From the NCBI GenBank assembly GCA_000335735.1, contig AMYY01000005.1:57632-121631 (forward strand): a stretch of DNA of 64,000 bases, given 5' to 3'. Origin of the DNA: an alpha proteobacterium L41A. GTDB taxonomy: Bacteria; Pseudomonadota; Alphaproteobacteria; Caulobacterales; Caulobacteraceae. The position numbers were made by a program, and so were the translations under genes. Within the stretch, counting starts at the first letter, position 1; every line of letters begins with the position of its first letter. This document shows, in pieces, positions 7,014-14,799 of this stretch. The notes under the pieces were generated by a model. That model saw nothing but the letters and a program-made list of their open reading frames with translations, was not told the DNA's origin and made no database searches.

Positions 7014-9928
7014 GACGGCTCTCCTTCTTCGGCGTCTCTTTGCTTGGGCTTGCGCAGCGACTGGTGCGCCAGGGCGACGAGGGTCAGAACCGTAGCGCCG
7101 ACGACCAGAACGACCACGCCCAGGTCGAACAGCACGGCGCTGGCCAAGGGCAGGCGGCCCAGGATTGGCAGGTCGGCGTACTGGAACCAGGAGGTCAGGA
7201 GGGGATAGCCGAAGAGCCACGAGCCGATCCCGCTGAGGGCGGCGATCACCAGGCCGGCGCCGATCCAGAAGATGGGCAGGATCGCCAGCCGCTCTTCGAC
7301 CCACCGGGCGCCCGAGGCCATATATTGCAGGATGAAGGCGATCGACAGGGCCACGCCCGCCGCGAAACCGCCGCCCGGCAGGTCATGCCCGCGGAGGAAC
7401 AGGTGGACGGCCAGCAGGATGATGAAGGGGAAGATCCAGCGCATCACCACGCGGGGGATCAGCATGGTCTCCTTCAGCGTGTCGCCCTCCGATCGCGTCT
7501 CATGATCGCGGTCTGAGGCGTCCTGCACGCTCTGCTGGCTGGGATTGGACAGGGTGTCGTCGGCGGGACGGAAGCGGCGCAGCAGGGCGAAGATCGTCAG
7601 GCCGACAATGCCCAGAACTGTGATCTCGCCGAAGGTGTCGAAGGCGCGGAAGTCGACCAGGATGACGTTGACGATGTTGCGCCCACCCGCGTCCTTGTAG
7701 GCGTGTTCGACGAAGAAGCGCGAAATCCCCTCGATCGATGGGCGCGTCATGATGGCGTAGGAGACGGCCGCCAAGGACGCGCCAACGGCGGCGGCGATGA
7801 TCAGGTCGATACGGCGACGGCGGCGAGACCGCATCTCCATGGCCTGTGGCAGGCGAATGGTCTCCAGCCGTTTGGGCAGCCAGCGCAGGCCCAGCAGCAG
7901 CAGGACGGTGGTCACGACCTCGACCAGCAACTGGGTCACGGCCAGATCCGGCGCCGATAGCCAGACAAAGGACAGGCAGCTGGCCAGACCTGCGCCGCCC
8001 ATCAGAACCACGGCGGCCAGTCGGTGATATTTCGCCTGCCATGCCGCCGCGACTGCACAGCTGGCGCCGACCAGCCAAAGACCGGCGAAGGCCCAGTTGG
8101 ACAGGGTGAATGTCGGCATGATCGGGCGGATGACCAAGCCTGCGCCGATCGCCGCCAGCCCGCCCGCCAGCAGGGCGACCAAGACGATGGCCCTCAGCTG
8201 TGCCTGTTGTCGTGTGGCCCCGAACAGGCGAACCATCGCTTCCGACCCCTTGAACAGGCCGGTCATGGTTCGCTCGAACAACCAGCCGCCGTTCAGACGC
8301 TTCCAGCCCCACGGTCCGCCGCGCGGATTGGCGTTGATGCGTTTGCCGAAGACGACATAGAGAGCCACGCCGCCGGCGAGGGCAATTAGGCTCAGCACCA
8401 GCGGCAGGTTGAACCCATGCCACAGGGCCAGACTGTAATAGGGCAGATCAAAGCCTAGCACCGAAACAGCGGCGCTCTTCAGGAACGGCCCCACCGTTAC
8501 AGCCGGGAAAATGCCGACGACCAGGCACAGGGCGACCAGCACCTCGACGGGGCGACGCATCCAGGCGGGCGGCTCGTGCGGGATGCGATCCAGCTCGGTC
8601 GGCGGCGGACCGAAGAAGGTCGCGTGGATGAAACGCAGTGAATACAGAACGCTGAAGGCGCTGGCCAAGGTGGCCAGGGCGGGCAGCAGCATGTTCAGGC
8701 CGTGCGTATGGGCGCTGGCCACCGCCTCGGCCAGGAACATTTCCTTGGACAGGAAGCCATTCAATAGGGGCACGCCCGCCATCGCGGCTGCGGCCACCAT
8801 GGCCAGGGTCGCGGTAAAGGGCATGAAGCGCAACAAGCCGCTGAGCTTGCGCATATCCCGAGTGCCGGCCTCGTGGTCGATGATGCCGGCAGCCATGAAG
8901 AGCGACGCCTTGAAGGTGGCGTGGTTCACCGTGTGGAAGATGGCCGCGATACAGGCCAGGGGACTGCCCAGTCCGAGCAACAGCACGATCAGGCCCAGAT
9001 GGCTGATCGTCGAATAGGCCAGCAGGCCTTTGAGATCATGCTGGAAGATGGCGCACCAGGCGCCAAGCAGCAGTGTCGCCAGACCCATGCCGCCGACGAT
9101 CAGATACCAGCTCTCCGACCCCGCCAGAACAGGCCAGAAGCGGATCAGCAGGAAAATCCCTGCCTTCACCATGGTCGCGGAGTGCAGATAGGCGCTGACC
9201 GGAGTCGGCGCGGCCATGGCGCGCGGCAGCCAGAAGTGGAACGGAAACTGTGCGCTCTTGGTCATCGCACCCAGCAGCAGCAGAATCAGCGCCGGGAGAT
9301 ACAGCGGGCTGGTCTGGATCGCCTCACGTGACGCCAAGACGACATCGAGGTCGTAGCTGCCGACGATCCGCCCGACCAGGATCATGCCGACCAGCAGGGC
9401 GATGCCGCCCATGGCCGTCACCGTCAGCGCCATGCGCGACCCTTCACGCGCGGCGGGGTTCTGGTGCCAATAGCCAATCAGCAGGAAGGAAAAGAGGCTG
9501 GTCAGCTCCCAGAATACGACCAGCTGAATCAGATTGCCCGACAGCACCACGCCTTGCATCGCGCCCATGAAGGCCAGCAGGAAGGAAAAGAACCGCGGCA
9601 CCGGATCCTTCGGCGACATGTAGTAGCGGGCGTACAGCACCACCAAGGCGCCGATCCCCAGGATCAGGGCGCTGAACAGCCACGACAGTCCGTCCAGTCG
9701 CAGCACCAGATTGACGCCCAGCGACGGCAGCCACGGGATTTCGTAGCGCAGCGTCTCCCCGTCCTGGAACATCGGCCATAGCGCGGCCAGACACCCCAGG
9801 CTGACCAAGGCCAGGACCCAAGAGAGGATGGCGGCCGAGGTGCGTGCATGACGCGGCAAGCCGGACGCGACGATGGCGCCAAGGAACGGCAGGACCAGGA
9901 TGACGACGAGAAGGAAGCTGATGGACAT
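7010..9928 (-). CDS. mnhA: Mrp/Mnh antiporter subunit A fused to subunit B
   Basis: A 972-residue membrane protein. The N-terminal two thirds is NuoL-like (conserved Glu in VVFWELTSLFSFLLIGYW, Lys in TKSAQFPFHFWLP, and HSATMVKAGIF). A MrpA-specific C-terminal membrane domain follows. From about residue 820 (MLIPRVVMRWIFPF) to the end the sequence is MnhB-like, including HDLPGGGFAAG. The separate mnhB gene is therefore absent and the operon has six genes instead of seven, the arrangement known as PhaAB/group 2 Mrp. ATG 9928 was preferred over a TTG at 9973 because GGAGAG precedes it and the first helix begins there. Confidence 0.94.
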   Translation of the reverse strand: MSISFLLVVILVLPFLGAIVASGLPRHARTSAAILSWVLALVSLGCLAALWPMFQDGETLRYEIPWLPSLGVNLVLRLDGLSWLFSALILGIGALVVLYARYYMSPKDPVPRFFSFLLAFMGAMQGVVLSGNLIQLVVFWELTSLFSFLLIGYWHQNPAAREGSRMALTVTAMGGIALLVGMILVGRIVGSYDLDVVLASREAIQTSPLYLPALILLLLGAMTKSAQFPFHFWLPRAMAAPTPVSAYLHSATMVKAGIFLLIRFWPVLAGSESWYLIVGGMGLATLLLGAWCAIFQHDLKGLLAYSTISHLGLIVLLLGLGSPLACIAAIFHTVNHATFKASLFMAAGIIDHEAGTRDMRKLSGLLRFMPFTATLAMVAAAAMAGVPLLNGFLSKEMFLAEAVASAHTHGLNMLLPALATLASAFSVLYSLRFIHATFFGPPPTELDRIPHEPPAWMRRPVEVLVALCLVVGIFPAVTVGPFLKSAAVSVLGFDLPYYSLALWHGFNLPLVLSLIALAGGVALYVVFGKRINANPRGGPWGWKRLNGGWLFERTMTGLFKGSEAMVRLFGATRQQAQLRAIVLVALLAGGLAAIGAGLVIRPIMPTFTLSNWAFAGLWLVGASCAVAAAWQAKYHRLAAVVLMGGAGLASCLSFVWLSAPDLAVTQLLVEVVTTVLLLLGLRWLPKRLETIRLPQAMEMRSRRRRRIDLIIAAAVGASLAAVSYAIMTRPSIEGISRFFVEHAYKDAGGRNIVNVILVDFRAFDTFGEITVLGIVGLTIFALLRRFRPADDTLSNPSQQSVQDASDRDHETRSEGDTLKETMLIPRVVMRWIFPFIILLAVHLFLRGHDLPGGGFAAGVALSIAFILQYMASGARWVEERLAILPIFWIGAGLVIAALSGIGSWLFGYPLLTSWFQYADLPILGRLPLASAVLFDLGVVVLVVGATVLTLVALAHQSLRKPKQRDAEEGEPS

Positions 9929-10000
9929 CGAGGCGGGGCGTCTCTCCTGGACCTTGAGGGTTAGCTTTGCCAACGCTCAAGGTTGGCCAAGGTTCGCTTT

Positions 10001-10029
10001 GCTCTACGGACAGGGGCGGCGTGCGTCAA
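10001..10029 (-). promoter_or_regulatory. Probable promoter of the mnh antiporter operon
   Basis: Read on the minus strand: TTGACG (10029-10024), 17-base spacer, TAGAGC (10006-10001), about 75 bases upstream of the mnhA start. It is the only well-spaced box pair I found between tRNA-Asn and mnhA. The rest of 9929-10146 holds short CAAGGTT repeats near 9980-9995 and nothing else I can support. Confidence 0.4.
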
Positions 10030-10146
10030 AGCGACACCACAGCGCGGCACGTCCACGCCCAGCAGCTCGGGCGTCGTGCGAAAAGTTCAGATCTTATGGA
10101 AAGTTTTCGACCTAACGCCTTGTCTGGCCTCAGTCTTTACCCCGAG

Positions 10147-10221
10147 TGGCTCCGCAGGTAGGATTCGAACCTACGACCAGCCGATTAACAGTCGGCTGCT
10201 CTACCACTGAGCTACTGCGGA
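10147..10221 (-). tRNA. tRNA-Asn (anticodon GTT)
   Basis: Read on the minus strand, the 75-base sequence folds as a tRNA: acceptor TCCGCAG pairs with CTGCGGA, the anticodon arm carries CTGTTAATC (anticodon GTT), the T arm has GGTTCGAATCC, and CCA is encoded. It lies upstream of and in the same direction as the mnh operon. Confidence 0.95.
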
Positions 10222-10265
10222 ACATCTGCTCGGGAGGCGGGCGTATAGCAGCGGCCGTTCCGATC

Positions 10266-11102
10266 TTGCAATGGGAAAACGAGCCAATCGAAACGATATT
10301 TATCGACGATCCCGACGACCCGCGTGTTGCGGCCTATCGCGATATCCGCGAGCGCGATCTGACGGGTCGTCAGGGGCTGTTCATCGCGGAAGGGGAAGTG
10401 GTGGTGCGTGGACTGGCGTCGAGGGCGTCGCGCTGCCGGCCCCTGTCGCTGCTGCTGGCTGAAAAGCGCGTCGCGGGCTTGGGCGACGTCATCACGTCTC
10501 TGCCGCCCGCGACGCCCGTCTATGTCGCAGGCCAGGCGGCCGTGCTGGACCGGATTGCGGGTTTCGAACTGCACCGGGGCATTCTGGCCTTGGGCAAAAA
10601 GCCCGAGCCCCTGTCGCTGGACGATGTGCTGGCGGATATCGGGCCGCAGGACGTGTTCGTCGTGGCCAGCGGGATCGGCAACCACGACAATGTAGGCGGC
10701 TTGTTCAGGAACGCCGCCGCGTTCGGCGCCAGGGCGGTGCTGCTTGATCCGACTTGCTGCGACCCCTTTTACCGCAAGGCGATTCGCGTTTCGGTCGGCG
10801 CGGTGCTGCGCACGCCGTTCGTCGTGGCCGGCGCGACAGACATTATCGAGGCCCTGCAGCGGGCCGGCGTCGAGGTGTTGGCGCTGACGCCTTCGGCGAC
10901 CGAGCGGCTTTCGGACTACAGGCGCGCCGCACCGGTCGCTCTGATGCTGGGGTCGGAAGGTCCGGGGCTGCCCAAGGATTTGATCGACCGTTGCCGGCCG
11001 ATCGGCATCGCTATGGCGGGCGGGTTCGATTCGCTGAATGTCGCGGCGACGAGTGCGGTTGCGCTTCATCATCTGACGACGACGGCGCTTGCTGGAAGCT
11101 GA
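10266..11102 (+). CDS. TrmH/SpoU-family RNA 2'-O-methyltransferase
   Basis: SPOUT-class methyltransferase that probably 2'-O-methylates tRNA or rRNA ribose with SAM. An N-terminal substrate-binding part starts with DDPDDPRVAAYRDIRERDL and GLFIAEGEVVVRGL. The trefoil-knot catalytic domain shows the three motifs: ASGIGNHDNVGGLFRNAAAFG (near residue 135), LMLGSEGPGLP, and FDSLNVAATSAVALH at the C-terminus. No ATG lies in frame at the right place; TTG 10266 fits the family's N-terminus best, with ATC/ATA codons slightly downstream as alternatives. The longer open frame crosses tRNA-Asn and is not credible. A GC hairpin follows the stop. Confidence 0.88.
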   Translation: MQWENEPIETIFIDDPDDPRVAAYRDIRERDLTGRQGLFIAEGEVVVRGLASRASRCRPLSLLLAEKRVAGLGDVITSLPPATPVYVAGQAAVLDRIAGFELHRGILALGKKPEPLSLDDVLADIGPQDVFVVASGIGNHDNVGGLFRNAAAFGARAVLLDPTCCDPFYRKAIRVSVGAVLRTPFVVAGATDIIEALQRAGVEVLALTPSATERLSDYRRAAPVALMLGSEGPGLPKDLIDRCRPIGIAMAGGFDSLNVAATSAVALHHLTTTALAGS

Positions 11103-11107
11103 AAACG

Positions 11108-11135
11108 CGAAGGCCGCCCCGAGGGGCGGCCTTCG
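11108..11135 (+). terminator. GC-rich hairpin after the TrmH-type gene
   Basis: CGAAGGCCGCCCC (11108-11120) and GGGGCGGCCTTCG (11123-11135) are perfect reverse complements around GA. No long T-run follows, so termination efficiency is uncertain; it also ends before tRNA-Cys on the other strand. Confidence 0.65.
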
Positions 11136-11150
11136 TCCGTATCGTCGCGA

Positions 11151-11224
11151 TGGAGGCCTGACCGGGAATCGAACCCGGGTGCAAGGATTTGCAGTCCTCT
11201 GCGTCACCACTCCGCCATCAGGCC
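11151..11224 (-). tRNA. tRNA-Cys (anticodon GCA)
   Basis: On the minus strand, 74 bases with acceptor GGCCTGA pairing TCAGGCC, anticodon arm GGACTGCAAATCC (anticodon GCA), T arm GGGTTCGATTCCC and encoded CCA. Confidence 0.95.
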
Positions 11225-11358
11225 GCTTTTTGTCCCCGATTTCTCGGGGGCGGTCATCGCGAGGGGCGTTCGCTATCAGATCGGATTGTCCGCTGCAACG
11301 CACGGACCTATAAGCGCGCGAGATTTCCTCCCGGATTATCGTTGAAGGCTGCCTACAG

Positions 11359-11988
11359 ATGGATTTCACCGCAGAGCGCAAGGCCATGGTCGACTCGCAG
11401 GTGCGGGTGAACGACGTGACGGATCGCGCGATTCACCTGGCCATGATGGCCGTGCCGCGTGAAAAGTTCTGCGCGCCTGACCGCGCCTTCGCCGCCTATT
11501 CCGAAGAATCAGTGGTGATCGCGGGCGAACGCCGCCTGATGCCGGCGCGCGACGTCGCCAAGCTGCTGCAAGCCGCCGATGCACGCGAAGGCGAGAAGGC
11601 CCTGGCCATCGCCGCGCCCTACGCCGCCGCCCTGCTGGCCCGTATGGGCGCCAGTGTCACGGCTCAGGAATCGGACGACGCTGTGTTCGCCGTGGTCGGC
11701 GAGGCCCTGTCGGAAACGGGCGTGGCGACGGTCGTCGCGCCCTTGGCCCAACCGACCGGCGAGGCGTGGGACCTGATCATTTCCGAAGGCGGCGTCGAGA
11801 GCCTGCCCGAATCATGGGGCGCGGCCCTGCGTCCCGGCGGCCGGATCGTCGTGGTCGAACGTCGCGGCGCCATCGGCAAGGCGGCCCTGTATGTTCAGAC
11901 GCGCGAAGGGCTGTCGCGCCGCGAACTGTTCGATTCGTCGCCTGCGGTCCTTGCCGAGCTGACGCCGGCCCCCACTTTCGCGCTGTAA
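11359..11988 (+). CDS. Protein-L-isoaspartate O-methyltransferase homologue, degenerate
   Basis: The 209-residue product aligns in layout with Pcm: N-terminal ERKAMVDSQVRVNDVTDRAI, then VPREKFC and a Rossmann-type domain ending in LRPGGRIVVV. Canonical Pcm repairs isoaspartyl residues with SAM. Here the glycine-rich SAM motif is replaced by ALAIAAPYAAALLA and the acidic post-I residue context is poor, so SAM binding and activity are doubtful. Similar degenerate copies sit upstream of a TolC-like gene in other alphaproteobacteria, which suggests a non-enzymatic or altered role. The next gene starts 140 bases downstream. Confidence 0.8.
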   Translation: MDFTAERKAMVDSQVRVNDVTDRAIHLAMMAVPREKFCAPDRAFAAYSEESVVIAGERRLMPARDVAKLLQAADAREGEKALAIAAPYAAALLARMGASVTAQESDDAVFAVVGEALSETGVATVVAPLAQPTGEAWDLIISEGGVESLPESWGAALRPGGRIVVVERRGAIGKAALYVQTREGLSRRELFDSSPAVLAELTPAPTFAL

Positions 11989-12128
11989 GGCCAAAGAGAC
12001 GCGCGGTTGCGATGTAGATCCCGTTCGCAACCGTGAAGAAAACTTAACTGGCGTGTGGTTCGATCAGGCCGCAGTTACGCTTGAGAAAACATTCGGGCGT
12101 TCTTCGGAGCGTCACGCAAGGACGGACA

Positions 12129-13664
12129 ATGTTGAAACGCTCGCGTGTGCTGGCTTCGGCCGCTGTGGTCGCCGTGATGACCGGTTTGGGCGCGCCGGCC
12201 TGGGCCGAGACGCTGCAGGACGCCATCGCCCTGGCCTATCGGACCAATCCCAACCTGCTAGCCCAGCGCGCCAACCAGCGTGCGCTGGACGAGACGGTGG
12301 TCCAGGCGCGGTCGGGCCTGCGTCCGACCATCGGCGCCTCGGCCGGCGTGGACTACACCCGCAGCGACTTCCCCGCCGTGACCCAGTTCGTCGATACGAA
12401 CGGCGACGGCGTACCCGACACCCAGGTCACGACCTCGTCGTCAGAAACCGAAGGCGCCAATATCGGCGTCAGCGTCAGCCAGAATGTCTGGACCGCCGGT
12501 CGCACCTCGCGCGCAATCGACCAGGCCCGCGCCAGCGTCCTGGCCGGCCGTGAGAACCTGCGCGAGATCGAGCAGTCGGTCATGCTGTCGGTGATCCAGG
12601 CCTATGTGAACGTCACCCGCGACATGGAAATCCTGCGTATCCGTCAAGAGAACCTGACGGTGCTGCAACGCCAGTTGGAAGAAACCAGCGCCCGCTTCGA
12701 GGTCGGCGAGATCACCCGCACCGACGTGGCCCAGGCCGAAGCCTCGCAGGCGCAGTCCGAAGCCGATTTGGCGAACGCCCAGGCCCAGTTGTCCACGTCG
12801 CGCGCCGCCTATGCCGCCGTCGTCGGCCAGTCGCCGGCCGATCTGGAAGCCGCACCGGTCCTGCCGGAAGTGCCCAGCGATTTCGACGTCGCCATCGAGA
12901 CGGCGTTGCAGCGCAATCCCGCCGTCCTGGCCGCGACCTATCAACTGCAGAGCGCCGAGGCCGCCGTCGCCGCCGCCCGTTCGGAATATCTGCCGTCGGT
13001 GCGCGCCACCGCCTCCTATGGGGGATCGACCAACGATCTGGGCGATCTGGGCGAACTGGCCGATCGCCGCAGCTTCACGGCCGGCGCCACCCTGTCCGTG
13101 CCGCTGTTCACCGGCGGCCTGAACCGCTCGCGCGTCGCCCAGGCTTTGGAGCGCGCCAACGCGGCCCAGATCGGCATCGAGGGCGAGCGCCGCACCGTGC
13201 TGCAGAACGTCAGCTCGGCCTACGCCCAGGTGCTGTCGACCCGCGCCACGGTCGCGGCCGGCACCGAAGCCGTTCGCGCAGCATCGGTCGCGGCCGAAGG
13301 CGTGCGCCAGGAAGCCCAAGTCGGTCTGCGCACCACGCTGGACGTGCTGAATCAGGAACTGGCGCTGCGCAACGCCCAGACTTCGGTCGCCAGCGCCCGC
13401 GCCGCCGAATACGTCGCTCGCGCCTCGCTGTTGGCCGCCATGGGCCAGCTGGAAGGCCCGGCGCTGAACCCGACGATCGAGGCCTATGATCCCGCGACGA
13501 ACTATGACCAGGTCAAGGGACGCGGTGGTTTGCCGTGGGACGGCGTGATCGAGACGCTGGACCGCGTGGCTTCGCCCCCGATCGTGACCACGCCGGACAC
13601 CGCCGACGCGCCGATCGACGCTCAGCTCAAGGGCGAGGTCGTGCGCACGGCGCCGCAGAACTGA
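12129..13664 (+). CDS. TolC-family outer membrane channel protein
   Basis: Trimeric outer-membrane channel for type I secretion or multidrug efflux. The 511-residue protein has a signal peptide (MLKRSRVLASAAVVAVMTG..., ending near PAWA) followed by ETLQDAIALAYRTNPNLLAQ, the usual mature start of the TolC/AggA type. Two repeats of long amphipathic helices and beta strands are visible (residues about 20-260 and 260-470), with AEASQAQSEADLANAQAQL and its counterpart RAANAQTSVASARAAE-like stretch. ATG 12129 has AAGGA six bases upstream. No inner-membrane or adaptor protein gene is adjacent, so the partner must be elsewhere. It precedes popZ, as in Caulobacter. Confidence 0.9.
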   Translation: MLKRSRVLASAAVVAVMTGLGAPAWAETLQDAIALAYRTNPNLLAQRANQRALDETVVQARSGLRPTIGASAGVDYTRSDFPAVTQFVDTNGDGVPDTQVTTSSSETEGANIGVSVSQNVWTAGRTSRAIDQARASVLAGRENLREIEQSVMLSVIQAYVNVTRDMEILRIRQENLTVLQRQLEETSARFEVGEITRTDVAQAEASQAQSEADLANAQAQLSTSRAAYAAVVGQSPADLEAAPVLPEVPSDFDVAIETALQRNPAVLAATYQLQSAEAAVAAARSEYLPSVRATASYGGSTNDLGDLGELADRRSFTAGATLSVPLFTGGLNRSRVAQALERANAAQIGIEGERRTVLQNVSSAYAQVLSTRATVAAGTEAVRAASVAAEGVRQEAQVGLRTTLDVLNQELALRNAQTSVASARAAEYVARASLLAAMGQLEGPALNPTIEAYDPATNYDQVKGRGGLPWDGVIETLDRVASPPIVTTPDTADAPIDAQLKGEVVRTAPQN

Positions 13665-13794
13665 CCGCGTCGAATAGGGACGGAAACCGCCCGTTGATTC
13701 CGACGGGCGAAGATGCGACGACAAGGCACAGGTTTCGAGCGATCCGTCGTTCGGCGCCCACCCCTTCTACCCAGGCCTCGCCCAAGGTTGCGCC

Positions 13795-14400
13795 ATGACC
13801 GATCAGTCCGCCCAGGAACCGACCATGGAAGAGATTCTGGCGTCGATTCGCCGGATCATCTCGGAAGACGAGGCCCCGGCCGAGACGCCGGCGGCTGCAA
13901 TGCCGGAAGCCACGCCTGAGCCGGTTCCCGAGCCGCTGCCGGCCGAGACCATCTTCGCCGCCCCGGTCGAGCCGACGCCGGAACCCGCCGCCGTCGAAGA
14001 CGACGTGCTGGAACTGACCGACCGCTATGAAGCGCCGGCCGAGACCATCGGCGATCTGGACGTGGTCGAGCATTCGCCCGCGCCCTATCAGCCCGAACCG
14101 GAACCCACGCCGACCTACGAATCGGCTCCCGAGCCGGCTCCGGCCTATGACACCCTGGTCGGCGACAGCGCCGCCGCCAGCGCCGCCTCGGCCTTCGCGG
14201 GTCTGGCCGCCAGCTTCAAGAAGCCTGAGCCAGCTCCGTCGGCCTCGGGCGACCTGCCCTTCGTCAGCGGCAACACGGTCGAGGCCATGGTCGCCGAGAT
14301 GCTGCGCCCGCTGCTGAAGGACTGGCTGGACAACAACCTGCCCGGCATCGTCCAGGCGGCGGTACAAAAGGAAGTCGAACGCATCGCGCGCAGCGCGTAG
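13795..14400 (+). CDS. popZ: Polar organising protein PopZ
   Basis: PopZ self-assembles into a matrix at the cell poles, anchors the ParB-parS centromere and recruits cell-cycle regulators. The 201-residue product has the diagnostic tripartite layout: a conserved N-terminal helix (QEPTMEEILASIRRIISED, residues 8-26), a Pro/Glu-rich acidic disordered middle (about 27-125) and a C-terminal oligomerisation region (VEAMVAEMLRPLLKDWLDNN to the end). The Caulobacter protein is 177 residues, so the linker here is somewhat longer. Its position between a TolC-family gene and valS matches Caulobacter. A terminator follows. Confidence 0.93.
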   Translation: MTDQSAQEPTMEEILASIRRIISEDEAPAETPAAAMPEATPEPVPEPLPAETIFAAPVEPTPEPAAVEDDVLELTDRYEAPAETIGDLDVVEHSPAPYQPEPEPTPTYESAPEPAPAYDTLVGDSAAASAASAFAGLAASFKKPEPAPSASGDLPFVSGNTVEAMVAEMLRPLLKDWLDNNLPGIVQAAVQKEVERIARSA

Positions 14401-14430
14401 CTCTTCGCTTCAGCCCAGACTAGTCCGAGG

Positions 14431-14462
14431 GGCGGCTCCTGAAGGGGCCGCCTTTCTGTTTT
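14431..14462 (+). terminator. Rho-independent terminator after popZ
   Basis: GGCGGCTCC (14431-14439), loop TGAA, GGGGCCGCC (14444-14452), then TTTCTGTTTT. Confidence 0.85.
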
Positions 14463-14473
14463 AAGGTCGAAGA

Positions 14474-14797
14474 ATGCAGTTTCTGGAGAATCTGACCTAT
14501 CTTTTGCTCTTGAGCATCTATCCGGCGAGCGGCGTATGGATCGGATCAGGGATCTGGCTAATGCGCCGCAAGCAACGCTTCATGAGTGGCGAGGAGCGCG
14601 CTCAACTTCGCTTCGGCCGCGACATGAAAGTCGCGTTTCGTGCTGCCTTTCTCTATTCCGACGCCATGCGGGCAGACCCACTGATCCGCCGGTTACGCGC
14701 GGTGCACCTGGTCTGTTTCCTCTGGCCGTTCCTGATGGTCGGGTTCGCAGCCATCGTATTCAACTTTATTCTTCCCAAGCCCGTCGGGCCGAATTGA
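14474..14797 (+). CDS. Small two-helix membrane protein, unknown function, coupled to valS
   Basis: A 107-residue protein with hydrophobic segments at about residues 5-30 ([20 protein letters not shown]) and 78-100 ([20 protein letters not shown]), separated by a basic loop ([14 protein letters not shown]). I do not recognise a family. The ATG follows the popZ terminator by a dozen bases, and the stop ends two bases before the valS ATG, so it is probably the leader gene of valS and may aid its translation. Codon use is slightly less GC-rich than in its neighbours. Confidence 0.65.
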   Translation: MQFLENLTYLLLLSIYPASGVWIGSGIWLMRRKQRFMSGEERAQLRFGRDMKVAFRAAFLYSDAMRADPLIRRLRAVHLVCFLWPFLMVGFAAIVFNFILPKPVGPN

Positions 14798-14799
14798 TC

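Noticed and set aside
10146..10265. N-terminal extension of the TrmH-type gene
   Set aside because: It runs antisense through tRNA-Asn and does not resemble the family.
12441..13724. Antisense open frame over the TolC-family gene
   Set aside because: Low-complexity Gly/Gln/Arg shadow, no motif, and the sense gene is certain.
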